Below, piece after piece: positions 51,421-62,700 of a DNA stretch of 64,000 nucleotides. The notes under the pieces are model-generated. The model did not search any database and was not told the DNA's origin. It was given only the letters and a program-made list of their open reading frames with translations. Origin of the DNA: Amyelois transitella (Eukaryota > Arthropoda > Insecta > Lepidoptera > Pyralidae). The translations under genes were made by a program, and so were the position numbers. The stretch lies in contig NC_083536.1 in NCBI RefSeq assembly GCF_032362555.1, positions 7,068,001 to 7,132,000 of the forward strand, read 5' to 3'. Each line of letters opens with the position of its first letter. Positions within the stretch are counted from its first letter, which is position 1.

Positions 51421-51617
51421 AACGTACGTAAAAAATTATGAGGCTTATACAGAGTCTAATCGTGATTTACACCGGTAATCGTCGAAACGTCGTAACTCCA
51501 GTACCTAGTCTCTGTCGTCAACTGTCAACTGACTGAATGAGACGTAACCACGGGACGGATTGACACACGCCCCTCCCCCGCATCCCACACGCTTCCCGCT
51601 TATTGGTAATACTAACT
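51421..51617. other. hAT 5' flank; no gene
   Basis: Leader or promoter region of the hAT gene, with GC-rich stretches (51560-51600). No terminal repeat matching the other end was found. Confidence 0.35.
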
Positions 51618-52911
51618 AACATAGGTAGTGGTTCCTTTGAAAGTTATTGGGTAGCAATTTTATTACTTCGTGTGAGCAAGTGAGATCTAAGATATATGAG
51701 ATAATCTCGCTTGCTCACACTCGCTTGTTCTAGTTACTAGCGTTACTTGGATTCCGAAGTTTATCAAGGATTTTTTGTCTATTTTTAGTGTTACTGACAA
51801 TTTTTAATGTTTCAAGGTGCCATTTGAACTAAGTAACTGACTGACTAACTAACTAACTGATATCTAAAAATTACAATACCCGTGTCTTCAAGGAAATCAG
51901 CAAGAAATATTAAACAAGAGGGAGCAAAATAAAACATTCAATAATTAAAATTAGTAAATTTTATTGAAACAGTTTACCTATAGTTTTATTTACATATTGA
52001 TGATTATATCAAGCTATACATATATAGTATATTACACTAATTGTATCATCCACTTATCTCCTGTTATTAAGGTTACAGCTTAATTATTCGTTTCATAAAA
52101 AAAGATATTGAAGCTGTCCTTAAAATACTATGTAAGTAATTAGTACTTTTGATATAAATTGGCAGAACCTTTCACGCACTATATGGACTCGATGCACAGG
52201 GCAGTTGTCTTGCACAAATGATATTGTTGGCATATCATCAATCGGATAAATACACCGCACAGTTGGTAACATGGTTTCTTGCAGCACTTGCACATAATGA
52301 GCAGCTGTAGCGCGTCCTGCTATCCACACCTGTTCCCCAGGTCCAGCAGCACTCATCCAGCCCCACATATTTACAGATATGCGTCCAGACTCCATATTTG
52401 GCACAATATTTTTTTCTTCATACCGAGTTGCATTTCTTCGCCATAAATGAAGCCTACCGTGTTGTGATGAGATAAACAAACTTTTCATCCGTAAATATCG
52501 CTTTTTTCTAGTCAAAATCCAAATACTGCCGAGCAAATTCTAAACGTTTTTGCTTATTTATTTCGGATAAATACGGGTTTCTTGCTGGCTGTCTGTGGTG
52601 TAGTCCCAAACGGTGCAAACTCGACGAACAGTAACCACTGATGTGTCGAACTGTTCCGCAAATATTCTGGTCGGTATGAAGCCATTATTTTCGTACTGTT
52701 GGATCTCCGCTGTGTGGCGTGTCGCTGTGTTGATAAGCGGACGACTTTTTTTTTTTTTTCACTACCCTTTTCTTGATGGCGCGTTACCCAACGCTTCACC
52801 GCTTGTTGTTTATTGTGTTATTTGTGTGAATGTGTGAGTGAAAGCAGCGGTGCAAGCTATAAAGTTTTGCGAACTATGACTGCAATTATGAACGCGACCG
52901 TACGTGCATCT
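51618..52911 (-). mobile_element. Tc1-like repeat, copy A
   Basis: Nearly identical to 57130-58336 from TAACATAGGTAGTGG to GAACGCGACCGTAC, apart from small indels. The differences include an 85-base segment (about 52477-52572) missing from copy B and a poly-T run at 52747-52760 replacing a GC-rich stretch. The Tc1-like transposase inside is broken. Confidence 0.8.
52120..52837 (-). pseudogene. Tc1-like transposase, copy A
   Basis: The N-terminal helix-turn-helix part starts near 52799 (MKRWVTRHQEKGS) but shifts frame at the poly-T run. The catalytic part (SQHGRLHLWRRNATRYEE, ISVNMWGWMSAAGPGE, TISFVQDNCPVH) keeps the second Asp. The glutamate and C-terminus are lost, and the last codons before 52120 are unrelated. 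It is related to, but distinct from, the transposase at 36260-39183. Confidence 0.82.
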
Positions 52912-53007
52912 CCTTTCAAACAACCGGCCACTCGAGACAGACATTCATAATCATCCCAACCGTTCGAGAGGCTAGCTCTCTCAACCTCCTTACCCCAATC
53001 ATCTACG

Positions 53008-53698
53008 TCATGTATAGATGGATCGAAACTTGACACAAAATAATTTTTCGTATTTAATTTTTAAATTCCTGATCGCGTCTATGATATCATGAGTGATGCT
53101 GAAAGTGGTAGCTAAACTCTCGACCGGCTCAGGCTCCGCAGATACGACACCAATATTACGAACGGGTAAATATGTAAGCGGTTCGTCGGTACCCGCACAG
53201 TCAGACATTTCGCTATTATTACGCACGTTCGAAGGCATAAGACGCGGATTAGACGCACTTGCGACGTTATTCCGTAAAATAGAACGCGTGGACGCATTGG
53301 GCATTGCGTCGGAATCGGAACGTACACTGGCGCGCACCAACGTGCTCGGACCCGCATGTCCCAACGAATTGATTTCACTATTGACGTTACGAGAAGCCGT
53401 TTCACCAACGCCGTTTTTCTAATGCCTACTCGTGACAAAATTGAATTTAATGTCGCGTACAGCATATCGAAACGTGGACTAGGCGTACGTGAACGTGCCC
53501 GTGAACGGTCGCGCGAATAGTCCCTACGCCGGTCCCGTGAACGATCCCTATGACGATCTCGCGAACGGTCTCGCGAAGTCGTTGATAGCATAGTCGATCA
53601 CGCGATCGACCACGCTTTTTATCGCGTCGTCGTGTCTTGCCTTTCGAGCATCGTTCATGACCCGACATGATGGTACACAGAAAAAAATATGAAAACAA
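53008..53698 (-). pseudogene. SR-dipeptide-rich ORF, gag- or ORF1-like, frameshifted
   Basis: The minus strand begins MSGHERCSKGKTRRRDKKR near 53668 and runs into a long Arg-Asp/Arg-Ser repeat (SRDRSRDRHRDRSRDRRRD at about 53575-53500). Then comes PRFDMLYATLNSILSRVG and, after a frameshift near 53420, a Ser/Asn-rich tail ending in THDIIDAIRNLKIKYEKLF. Such basic repeats preceding a short helix occur in gag or ORF1 proteins of insect retroelements. The family is not recognised. At least two frameshifts are present. Confidence 0.45.
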
Positions 53699-54341
53699 AT
53701 AAAAATTTGGCTAGTCCCGCCGACACCCGTCCCGCGCAGGCTTGGTTCAATATCCTGATGTCCTCTTCATCAGGGAGGTTTCCTTTTTCTTCGGCGTCGC
53801 GCAGCCGGAAGAGGAGCGCCATCCAGCTTTGGGCCGCCGCGCTAAGGAGGCCGCATTGGATAATGCTGTGGAGCGTATTGTAATCACGCTCCACACCTGC
53901 CTTAGGCAACAGCACATCGTCGCGAGGGCGCCGCCTCAGCCCGAGCTTGCTCGCCGCCCAAAAGGCGAGAGCATGGTCGTCGGACGATTCCTCCGGTGTC
54001 CGGTAATTGTCGTCCTGCGGTGATTCTGGACGGCTGGTTGCAGACTCGATGGTGGTGGCGGGGTGAGGAGAGGGGCGGCGCGAGCGCGCACCCTCTTCAG
54101 TTGATGGTTGGGGCTCCATTTCGGAGCCCAAAGTCGCGCGGGCGGGGAGTTGCCGTGCGCAGCCCGTCGGGCCGCGGGGCAAGCAGCCCCCCTCCCCCCT
54201 TCCCCGGTGAGACCCGCTGGTGGGAGGCCGGGTAGTGGGGGAAAGAGAAAACTCGCCTTCGCGGTCCGGGATATTCTTGATTTGCGCGCGGCTATCCCCG
54301 CCTACGCCTGTAGATTGGCGCAGGGGACTTGTCATCCACAA
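53655..54341 (-). pseudogene. Unrecognised retroelement-like ORF, GC-rich
   Basis: A 228-codon frame. The likely native start is MEPQPSTEEGARSRRP near 54117, followed by an acidic and Pro/Ser-rich region and then a helical segment (AAAQSWMALLFRLRDAEEKG, LPDEEDIRILNQACAGR). No known domain is recognised. GC content is much higher than in the neighbours, which suggests a recently arrived element rather than old AT-rich DNA. Its end overlaps the start of the SR-rich ORF in another frame, so the two could be one element. Confidence 0.35.
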
Positions 54342-54613
54342 CTTTTAAGAAAAAGTCGGACGACACAACACAAGTTCGCAAATTTCTTCTTCGGGCTTGT
54401 ACGCAGAACACTAGTAGTCGCTGTGGCAACTGGCACGATCCTGAAAACGAACAACCGTCGTGCGTCCGTTATATAGGGCTGCCACTACCCCATAATTTTA
54501 ATAAGCGGCTATGCTAATAATACATTATTTAGTCTTTTTTTTTTCTTACTTTTATAGTAAATAAGTCTTTAAGGTCTAGCTTTTTTGCAACTTTTTTTGA
54601 TACCAGGTGATAT

Positions 54614-54937
54614 TCAATTTTGATTCAATTTAGACCTTATTTTCATTTTAATTACAGAAAAACAAAGTTTGTATAGCAAGCAAAACCAATCGTAAAATTT
54701 GTTAAGTGCATTGTTAGGCATCAGTTTCATTGTAAGTTTCTTGGTATGAAATGCTTGCCAAATAGTTTTTAACTTTTTAATATTTTCATCCGAATAACAT
54801 CTTTGAAAAACAAAGGTTAATTTTGGCGGAATGTTTGATTTAACTGCTAATTCTATTAATTGTGCTGTGTTGTTATCAGATAAACAAAGAGGTAAGATAG
54901 ACCCTGACGCATTTTGAATATTGCTTACGTGTAGTAT
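54614..54937 (-). other. Open 107-codon frame without a start codon, possibly coding remnant
   Basis: Between a TAG at 54938-54940 and a TGA at 54614-54616 the minus strand is open and reads like protein: NIQNASGSILPLCLSDNN, IPPKLTFVFQRCYSDENIKK, LNKFYDWFCLLYKLCFSVIK. I do not recognise it and it has no early Met. It may be an exon or a transposase fragment. 54342-54613 and 54941-55429 hold nothing I can name. Confidence 0.3.
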
Positions 54938-55429
54938 CTATGCTTCTACTGGACCGTATGATTTGGAATCAAAATAAAAGAATGCGTACTGCGTGCTGAT
55001 GTATATTCGGAAGAAGGAAGAAAGTAAATTGTAAATGTCAGATTTTACAAATATATAACGCCATCTAGTTATTGCCTTGGGTACTAAATGCTGCCCACTA
55101 AAATAGCACATCGAGGTGCTTTTTAGTGTTATTCATTGATTAAAATAGATGGCACGCAACATCCTCCGCGCCCAAGTACAGAAGGCAGCACTGTTGCCAA
55201 CTGCACCAGTCTACCATTTCATGCCAGCACAGCAATAAATTGTAGAGCAACACAGCTCCATAGCCCCTAGGAGACTATGGCTCTGTATGCAGCATGTAAA
55301 TATCTGGTATTTACTTAAATAGGTAAGTTAAGTTTAGAAAAATAGGATAAATATAATAAATTAAAAAGGGTATGTACCAGATATCTAGCTGCATGTAAAG
55401 AATTACAACATCAACAATAGTTTTTTTAT

Positions 55430-56795
55430 TAATAATAATAAGGCGTTGGGACGTGACGACCCCATCGCCCCCTGGGTCACCTTCCCAGTGCAATCAGTCT
55501 CCGCAGGGCAGCTTGTGGCGAGCTGTTGGGGAGTAGCGACCCCACGGACCTGAGTGCTCCCAGGGGAGGCCCCTGTTCCTCGCCTCCGATCTTCCTTCGC
55601 CAAGGTCGGAGTGGAAACCGGTGAGGGACAGGACCCCTACCTCTGGCTTGCCTTAACCGGCCGGTCAGAGTGGAGTCGCGAGAGCTATACGCTCGAAGGA
55701 TGGAAGTGTAAAATGTCATAACGCCGGGGGTGCCTGAGAAGGTAAATATTTAGTCATTTTATATGTCACTAACACCTTGACATCACCCTTCCCAAACTAA
55801 CGGTCCCAACCCTCTAGAAGTGAAATGGAAAATAATAAACGAAGGTATAATTTACGGCCGCTTCCCGGGGGTCGCCGGGGCGTATCTGGAGCCAATGCTG
55901 GATACCACAGCATGCGAACCATCGGCGACGCGGACTCCCGTCGAACAATTGACTACCCACCCCACGCCGATGTTGCCCCTTTGTTGCCAATCATGGTGAC
56001 TGATTTGAGGGGCCCATTTAGTGAGTGGCGAGTCACCACCTGCCACATAGTAGTCACGTATTCATGATTATGGCAGGTGTCCGAACTTCTCCAGCAATAG
56101 CCCAGTTTAGGTCCATCCAAACGTCAACTCCATAACTCATCATCCTTTTCCTTAATTTGTAATAGCTCCACCTCCTGCCGAGACCTGTTCATGGACATAT
56201 CATCTATTGATATGGCCGGGAACGGGTTTTGGCAGAACAACATAACATCAACTTCTCCAAAGGGCCTCTACGTGTTGGATTTATATCCCCACGCAAGCCT
56301 CTCAAAAATCCGGGGTGTATAGACCCGTGAAATCCAAGCGGAGAAACATAATAATAATAAGACCCCTGGCGAATCTATTGATCGACAACAGTTTCATTAT
56401 CTGGGGGCCGCATGTGTTGGTCCAATGATATCAACGAAGCTATAATTCGAATATATTTTGAAGTTACTGATATAGAGACAAATATGACAGCTTACAGGAC
56501 GAAACTACATACTAAATTTATAGAAGAATATCCAAACCTTGCAAATATTTTCGAACAAAGAATATCAGATCAGAGACGAGTTATAATTAATAATAAAATG
56601 ATACCAGAATCTAGAATACAACATATAAGAAAAGAAGTGGAAAAAGACATTTTAGCACAAAGAAATCAAAATAATACAAATTTTGATGTAAATGAACTGT
56701 CACAAATTAGTCTGAACATCGATGAACCTAGAAAACTCGACCTAACACCAGTAGCAATAAATTATGTACGATCGCGTTCATATCTGCAATCATAG
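55430..56795 (+). mobile_element. Unclassified retroelement: GC-rich leader and two ORF pieces
   Basis: A GC-rich leader (55440-55735) is followed by ATG at 55825 (MENNKRRYNLRPLPGGRRG), a short ORF of the kind that opens some insect retroelements. A second piece at 56412-56795 reads CWSNDINEAIIRIYFEVTD, EEYPNLANIFEQRISDQRR and IRKEVEKDILAQRNQNN. The latter appears to continue at 58337-58780 after removal of the Tc1-like repeat. No RT is present in the window, so the class is uncertain. Confidence 0.45.
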
Positions 56796-57021
56796 TTTTA
56801 AAATTCTTACGGGTTTAAATAGCGTGCACTGTGGTTCCACTAGATACACACACACATGCATATTTAAAAAGAATAAATATTCCTTCAAATGAATACGGTC
56901 TTCAATACCAATGATTACTAAGGAAAACAGTTTATTATTCTATGACATATAACATAACTAAACAGAAAGAGACGGTAATCAACGATGGCCGAACTGGCCC
57001 CGATAATTGTCGATCGAGATA

Positions 57022-58336
57022 TCGTCGTCTCTCATTATTTGCATAAGATTTGCCTATAGAGGGAAGCCTGCGACTGCAAGACTTATGTCATTTCAATAAG
57101 GTTGAAAGTTTGTCTGCACACGACCCTAACATAGGTAGTGGTTCCTTTGAAAGTTATTGGGTAGCAATTTTATTACTTCGTGTGAGCAAGTGAGATCTAA
57201 GATATATTAAATAATCTTGCTTGCTCACACTCGCTTGTTCCTAGTTACTAGCGTTACTTGGATTCTGAAGTTATTCAAGGATTTGTTTTTTATTTTTTTA
57301 CTGACAATTTTTAATGTTTCAAGGTGCCATTTGAACTGAGTAACTGACTGACTAACTAACTAACTGATATCTAAGAATTACAATAGTCGTGTCTTCAAAC
57401 ACGGAAATCAGCAAGAAATATTCAAGAAGAGGGAGCAAAATAAAACATTCAATAATTAAAATTAGTAAATTTTATTGAAACTGTTTACCTATAGTTTAAT
57501 TACATATTGATGATTATATAAAGCTATACATATTTAGTATATTACACTAATTGTATTATCCACTTATCTCCTGTTATTAAGGTTACAGCTTAATTATTCG
57601 TTTTCATAAAGAAAAGATATTGAAGCTGTCCTTAAAATACTATCCAAGTAATTAGTACTTTTAATATAAATTGGCAAAACCTTTCACGCACTAAGTATAT
57701 GGACTCGATGCACAGGGCAGTTATCTTGCACAAATTATATTGTTGGCATATCATCAATCGGATAAATACACCGCACAGTTGGTAACATGGTTTCTTGCAG
57801 CACTTGCACATAATGAGCAGCTGTAGCGCGTCCTGCTATCCACACCTGTTCCCCAGGTCCAGCAGCACTCATCCAGCCCCACATATTTACAGATATGCGT
57901 CCAGACTCCATATTTGGCACAATATTTTTTTCTTCATACCGAGTTGCATTTCTTCGCCATAAATGAAGCCTACCGTGTTGTGATGAGATAAACAAACGTT
58001 TCTTGCTGGCTGTCTGTGGTGTAGTCCCTCACGGTGCAAACTCGACGAACAGTAACCACTGATGTGTCGAACTGTTCCGCAAATATTCTGGTCGGTATGA
58101 AGCCATTATTTTCGTACTGTTGGATCTCCGCTGTGTGGCGTGTCGCTGTGTTGATTAGCGGACGACGGCCGCTGCGCGGTCGACTTTTTACACTACCCTC
58201 TTCTTGATGGCGCGTTACCCAACGTTTCACCGCTTGTTGTTTATTGTGTTATTTGTGTGAATGTGTGAGTGATAGCAGCGGTGCAAGCTATAAAGTTTTG
58301 CGAACTATGACTGCAATTATGAACGCGACCGTACCT
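57022..58336 (-). mobile_element. Tc1-like repeat, copy B
   Basis: Same repeat as 51618-52911, with the full left end seen also at 46005-46196. Inside, on the minus strand, are transposase pieces: 58230-57970 (MKRWVTRHQEEGS, SRPRSGRRPLINTATRHT, PTRIFAEQFDTSVVTVRRV) and 57995-57735 (SQHGRLHLWRRNATRYEE, ISVNMWGWMSAAGPGE). An 85-base deletion near 57998 separates them, and the region encoding the second Asp has been altered. It lies inside the unclassified retroelement. Confidence 0.8.
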
Positions 58337-58780
58337 ACACAAAATAATATCCCAAATTTAGTAGAAGCTGCATTTCAAGAAATTATAAATACCCGCTTTG
58401 AAGAAACAAAAGATTTATTTATGGGTACAGACCCAACTTTAAGACCATTTATTCCTAAGCAAAAATCATCAAAAAAACTAGCAAATATAGTAAACCATAT
58501 TAACAAAAATATCCTACCCAAATATTTAAATATAGATATGGATTTTATACAACTACAAACATTAGTTTATATAGCAGCATATACCACAGCAATCTGTAAT
58601 GGATCAAAGATCAACAACCATACTATGATAATAAGAGAAAAAACCAAACCATCATGGCAGAAGAGATTGGAAAGAAAAATAGAAAATCTAAGATCAGACA
58701 TTGGTAGATTAATCCAATATATAAACGGAAATCGAAACAGATCTGTAGCGGGAGCGATGATTCGGCTCGACCGCCACTAA
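58337..58780 (+). pseudogene. Continuation of the unclassified retroelement ORF
   Basis: Open from the repeat boundary: NNIPNLVEAAFQEIINTRF, FIPKQKSSKKLANIVNHIN, TLVYIAAYTTAICNG, then KPSWQKRLERKIENLRSD and a stop. Motifs of the WQ.RLE.KI..LR.DI type precede RT domains in some metazoan retroelements. The earlier codons from 58244 belong to the Tc1 repeat, not to this protein. Confidence 0.45.
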
Positions 58781-59293
58781 AGGGAAGATCTTCCGCCAGG
58801 CTAGGTGTTATGCCTGGGGAACCGCGGCTCCGACGATGTTTTTTTTTTTTTTTTTTTTTATGTAATTATTCGTTGTTGCCTGAAGGGCTTAACAACTTAA
58901 CCGGACTTTTTGTGGCGGGGCCTGAAGGGCCTCCTGCCGACGCAGTGGCTGCTCAAAGGGTTCCCAAAGTGGGACGGACCTCGGCTTTGGCGCCACCCGT
59001 GTAGGTTGAACCTAGTGTTCAACTGCCATAAGGGCTGACTAAGTGGCGGATCCACCGGGTGCCGCCGTGGGGCGGTACCTAGTGAACCGGCCACTAGTCC
59101 GACTTCTCCGCGTTCGCCGGCGAACGCGGTGTATATACGCGACTATGTCGGCACGGTGCCTCTGTTGGGAAGGTAAGGGGTCTGAGGGGGGGACGGCGGC
59201 CGTAATTGGGTCGTCCGGATCGGAGAGGATATCCCTAGGTCTTCTGTACCTTGCGTTGGGTGCGGGGGCATAATTGGCAGCTTGCACTACTGT
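58781..59293. other. GC-rich interval with a T20 run; unassigned
   Basis: 58840-58859 is a poly-T run. 58900-59290 is GC-rich and open in several frames on both strands, with no recognisable protein. It resembles the GC-rich leader at 55440-55735 in composition and may be another retroelement 5' end, interrupted by the gypsy LTR. Confidence 0.35.
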
Positions 59294-59629
59294 GTTGATG
59301 GGTGATCGGGACACAAGTAAAACAAGTACGAGCTGTGTTGTAACTAACTTTTATTTGATTATAAGGGAACTTATATACTAGTAATACACGTCACCCTCCT
59401 AAGTGGGTGGTTGGATGTTTACATTTAATAATAAAATAAAATATTAATTCAAATAGCGGTGCCTCAAAAGAGTACCTAACATTCCGATGTACGGATCTTA
59501 AATATAAACAATAATGTTTTATCAACTATGCCTTATAAGGACTTGCATGCATTCCAAACTATGACATCATAATATAACCAATGTCTTTAATATTTAATTT
59601 ATTATATCTTAAGTGATACCTATACTACA
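59294..59629 (-). repeat. Probable 3' LTR of the right-hand gypsy
   Basis: Begins TGTAGTATAGGTATC just after the purine-rich GGTGGAGA (59630-59637). The far end is placed by a TGTTGAT inverted terminus and by the change to GC-rich sequence. It was not confirmed by a second copy. Confidence 0.5.
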
Positions 59630-59703
59630 TCTCCACCGATTACAAAAAAAAATATATGTATGTATATATATATATTTTTTATTATCATTATTTTTTTTTC
59701 TTT

Positions 59704-62700
59704 TTAACTAGTACAATTAGTATCGGGTATATATCTCTTAGTACGATTCTTATGAACTACATCTATCTTGCCATTTTTTATTATCTCTACATTTGGACTT
59801 AACTCTCTCACAACTTTATATGGACCTGAAAATATGCTAGTAAACTTATTTCTATTTTCATTTCTTATAAGTATGTCATCATTTGGTTTATATACTGTTG
59901 GCTTAATATACTTATCATACTTTTCTTTTCTTACAATTTTAGACTTAATTAAATTTTCCCTAGCATCTCTTTGAGATATTTGAAGCCTATAACGAAGTTC
60001 CATTGGATAATTTTCATGATTATACAGAGGTTCAATCTGAGATGTTAAATTACTAGGTAGGTTACACTTTTTACCAAATACTAATTCAAATGGTGTAAAT
60101 TTTGTCTCAGTATGAACTGAAGTATTGTAAGCGAAGCACCAAAATGGTAGCCACTTACTCCAATGTTCTGGATTATTATCAGTTTGTATTCGAAGATAAG
60201 CGCCAAGACTTTTATGGGTGTTTTCTAATGCCCCAATACTTTGATGATGATATGCTGTAGATGTATTCTTTTTTATTTGTAACAATTTGCATACTTCTTG
60301 AAAAATAGTTGAAGTGAATTCGGAACCCCTGTCGGTTGTTATCATTTCTGGAACACCATAACGTAGTATAAAATTACTTACTAGAGTTTCAGCGATTTCT
60401 TTTGAACCTTTCGTCACTAATGGGTAGGCTTCAATATATTTCGTTAAGTCGCATTGAAGGGTTAAAATGTAAGAAAAGTTCTTTGTATCTGTGTCTAAGG
60501 GTCCAACAACATCTAAGAAAATTTTCTGGAATGCAGTGCTGGCTGTGGTTGTGATAGTCATAGGTTCCTTAGTATACAAAGAAAACTTTTCTTTTTGACA
60601 TTTAGAACATTTTTTCACAAAATTTTTAATATCGTCTTCTAGTCCTATCCAAAAATAACGTCTTTTTATATTGTTATACATTCTTTTAATCCCTGCGTGA
60701 CCGCTAGTGGGTAGTAAATGGAAATCATTTAATATTACCTTCTTATCGTCTTTATTTTCTACTCTTGATACATTTTTTAGTATACATAACTGTGGACTAG
60801 TCCAATTAACATCGTTTTTTATTTTATTAGCTAGCTTTTCTACTATCATTTTATTGTTATTATCTTTAATAACAGTTATTTGATTTATTTTCCATTTTTC
60901 ACATGCTATACCAAGTTCCTTCACAAGGGTATCTCGTACCTTTTGTTCTGAGGAAAGTGGTTTAATATAAAGAGTATTTTGATTTTTAACGTATGTAAAA
61001 TTTCCTAGTTCTTGAATATCATAGTTTTTACTGCGCATTAATGCTTTTATTTTTCTGAGCTCAGTAACGTTTAGAAAACGTAATTCGACACATCCATTTA
61101 TTTTGGAGTTAATATCTACAACTTTCGGGTGATCAGTCCTACAGTTGTTCTCCTGATTCATATTTTGGCTCGATTGTTTTGCCATTCTATTTCTCATTGC
61201 TCTCGTCATGACATTTATACATTCATTCATTTCTTTTAAATCTTTAACAGTGATTTTCGTACGTGATAAAGCATCTGCCACTATGTTTTCTTTTCCTTTT
61301 ATGTACTCTACAGTGAAATCATATTCTTCTAAAAGAAGTCTAAACTTTGTTAAACGACTAGAGGGATCTTTCATGTTAAAAAGATAAATTAAAGGTTTAT
61401 GATCTGTTTTTATTTTAAAATGTGTACCATATAAATATGGTCTGAAATATTTGATTGCCCATACTATAGCAAGAAGTTCTTTTTCTATGGTAGCATAATT
61501 TAGTTCAGATTTATTTAAATTTCGGCTTGCAAAAGCTATTGGGCGATCGTCATTATTTGAAAGAACCGCACCTATAGCATATCCTGATGCATCTGTTTGT
61601 AAAATAAATTCGTTGTTTTCACTGAAATTTGGATATTGCAATACCGGCGGGGAACTTATTGCTTTCTTTAAACTACAAAAAGCATTTTGGCAATTCTTGT
61701 CCCAATGAAATTTAATATTTTTTTTACTTAACTGGGTTAATGGGTAAGCCTTTTCTGCGAACTTGGGTATAAATTTCCTGTAATAATTTGCCAAAGCAAC
61801 AAAACTTTTTACCTCTTTTTCGTTGTTTGGTGTTGGGTAATTACGAATCGCTTCTATTTTGCCTGGATCTGGTAAAATTCCTTCAGCTGTTACTACATGA
61901 CCTAAGTATAGTAGTTCCTTCTTTAGGAACTCGCATTTTACTGGATTTAATTTCAAGTTAACTTTTCTTAATCTTTCAAGAACACTTATTAAATTACTAT
62001 TATGATTTTCTAAATTTCGGCCGAAAACCACTATATCATCTAAATACACGAAGCATTTTTCGTACGTTAAACCTGACATAGCTAATGTTATCATTCTGCT
62101 AAATGCACCTGGGCTAATTTTTAGACCCATAGGTAATCGAGTCATTTGATACTGGCCTGAGCAAAACGCTGTAAATTTTCTTGATTCTTTTTCGAGTTCC
62201 TGTTGGTAATAACCAGAAAAAAGATCTAAATGACTGAAATAAATAGAACCAGATAAGGAATCTAATATTTCGGTTATGTTAGGCAGAGGGAATTTATCAT
62301 CCTGGATCCTGTCATTAAGTTTTCTGTAATCAATAACAAGGCGCCATTTCTTTTCGCCCGATGGATCAACTTTCTTTGGTACTAATAATACGGGACTAGA
62401 CCATTCACTTCTTGTTGGTTCTATTATTCCATCCTTTAACATTTTATCTATTTGTTTATCTAATTCTTTTTTTTGTGTTTGTGGCAACCTATAATTTTTT
62501 GTATATACTGGATCAATATTTGGTTTTAATTGTATCGACTGTTTACATAATGTTGTGACGGTTAATTTATCATTTGGTAATTGAAAAACATCGGCGTATT
62601 TGGCACATATTTTATTTAATTCCTTTTTTTCTTCCGTATTTAAATGATTGAAATTCAACTGAGTAAACAACGTTTTAACTCTATCAGCATTAATTTCATT

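Noticed and set aside
53689-54517. Plus-strand frames in the GC-rich block
   Set aside because: They are antisense to the longer minus-strand frame, which shows more protein-like helical segments.
58244-58336. N-terminal part of a frame reading into the retroelement ORF
   Set aside because: These 31 codons lie in the Tc1-like repeat, which also occurs at 52820-52911. Only the part after 58337 belongs to the retroelement.
59039-59314. Open frames of 76-91 codons on both strands
   Set aside because: GC-rich sequence is open by composition. The translations are Arg/Pro-rich with no recognisable motif.
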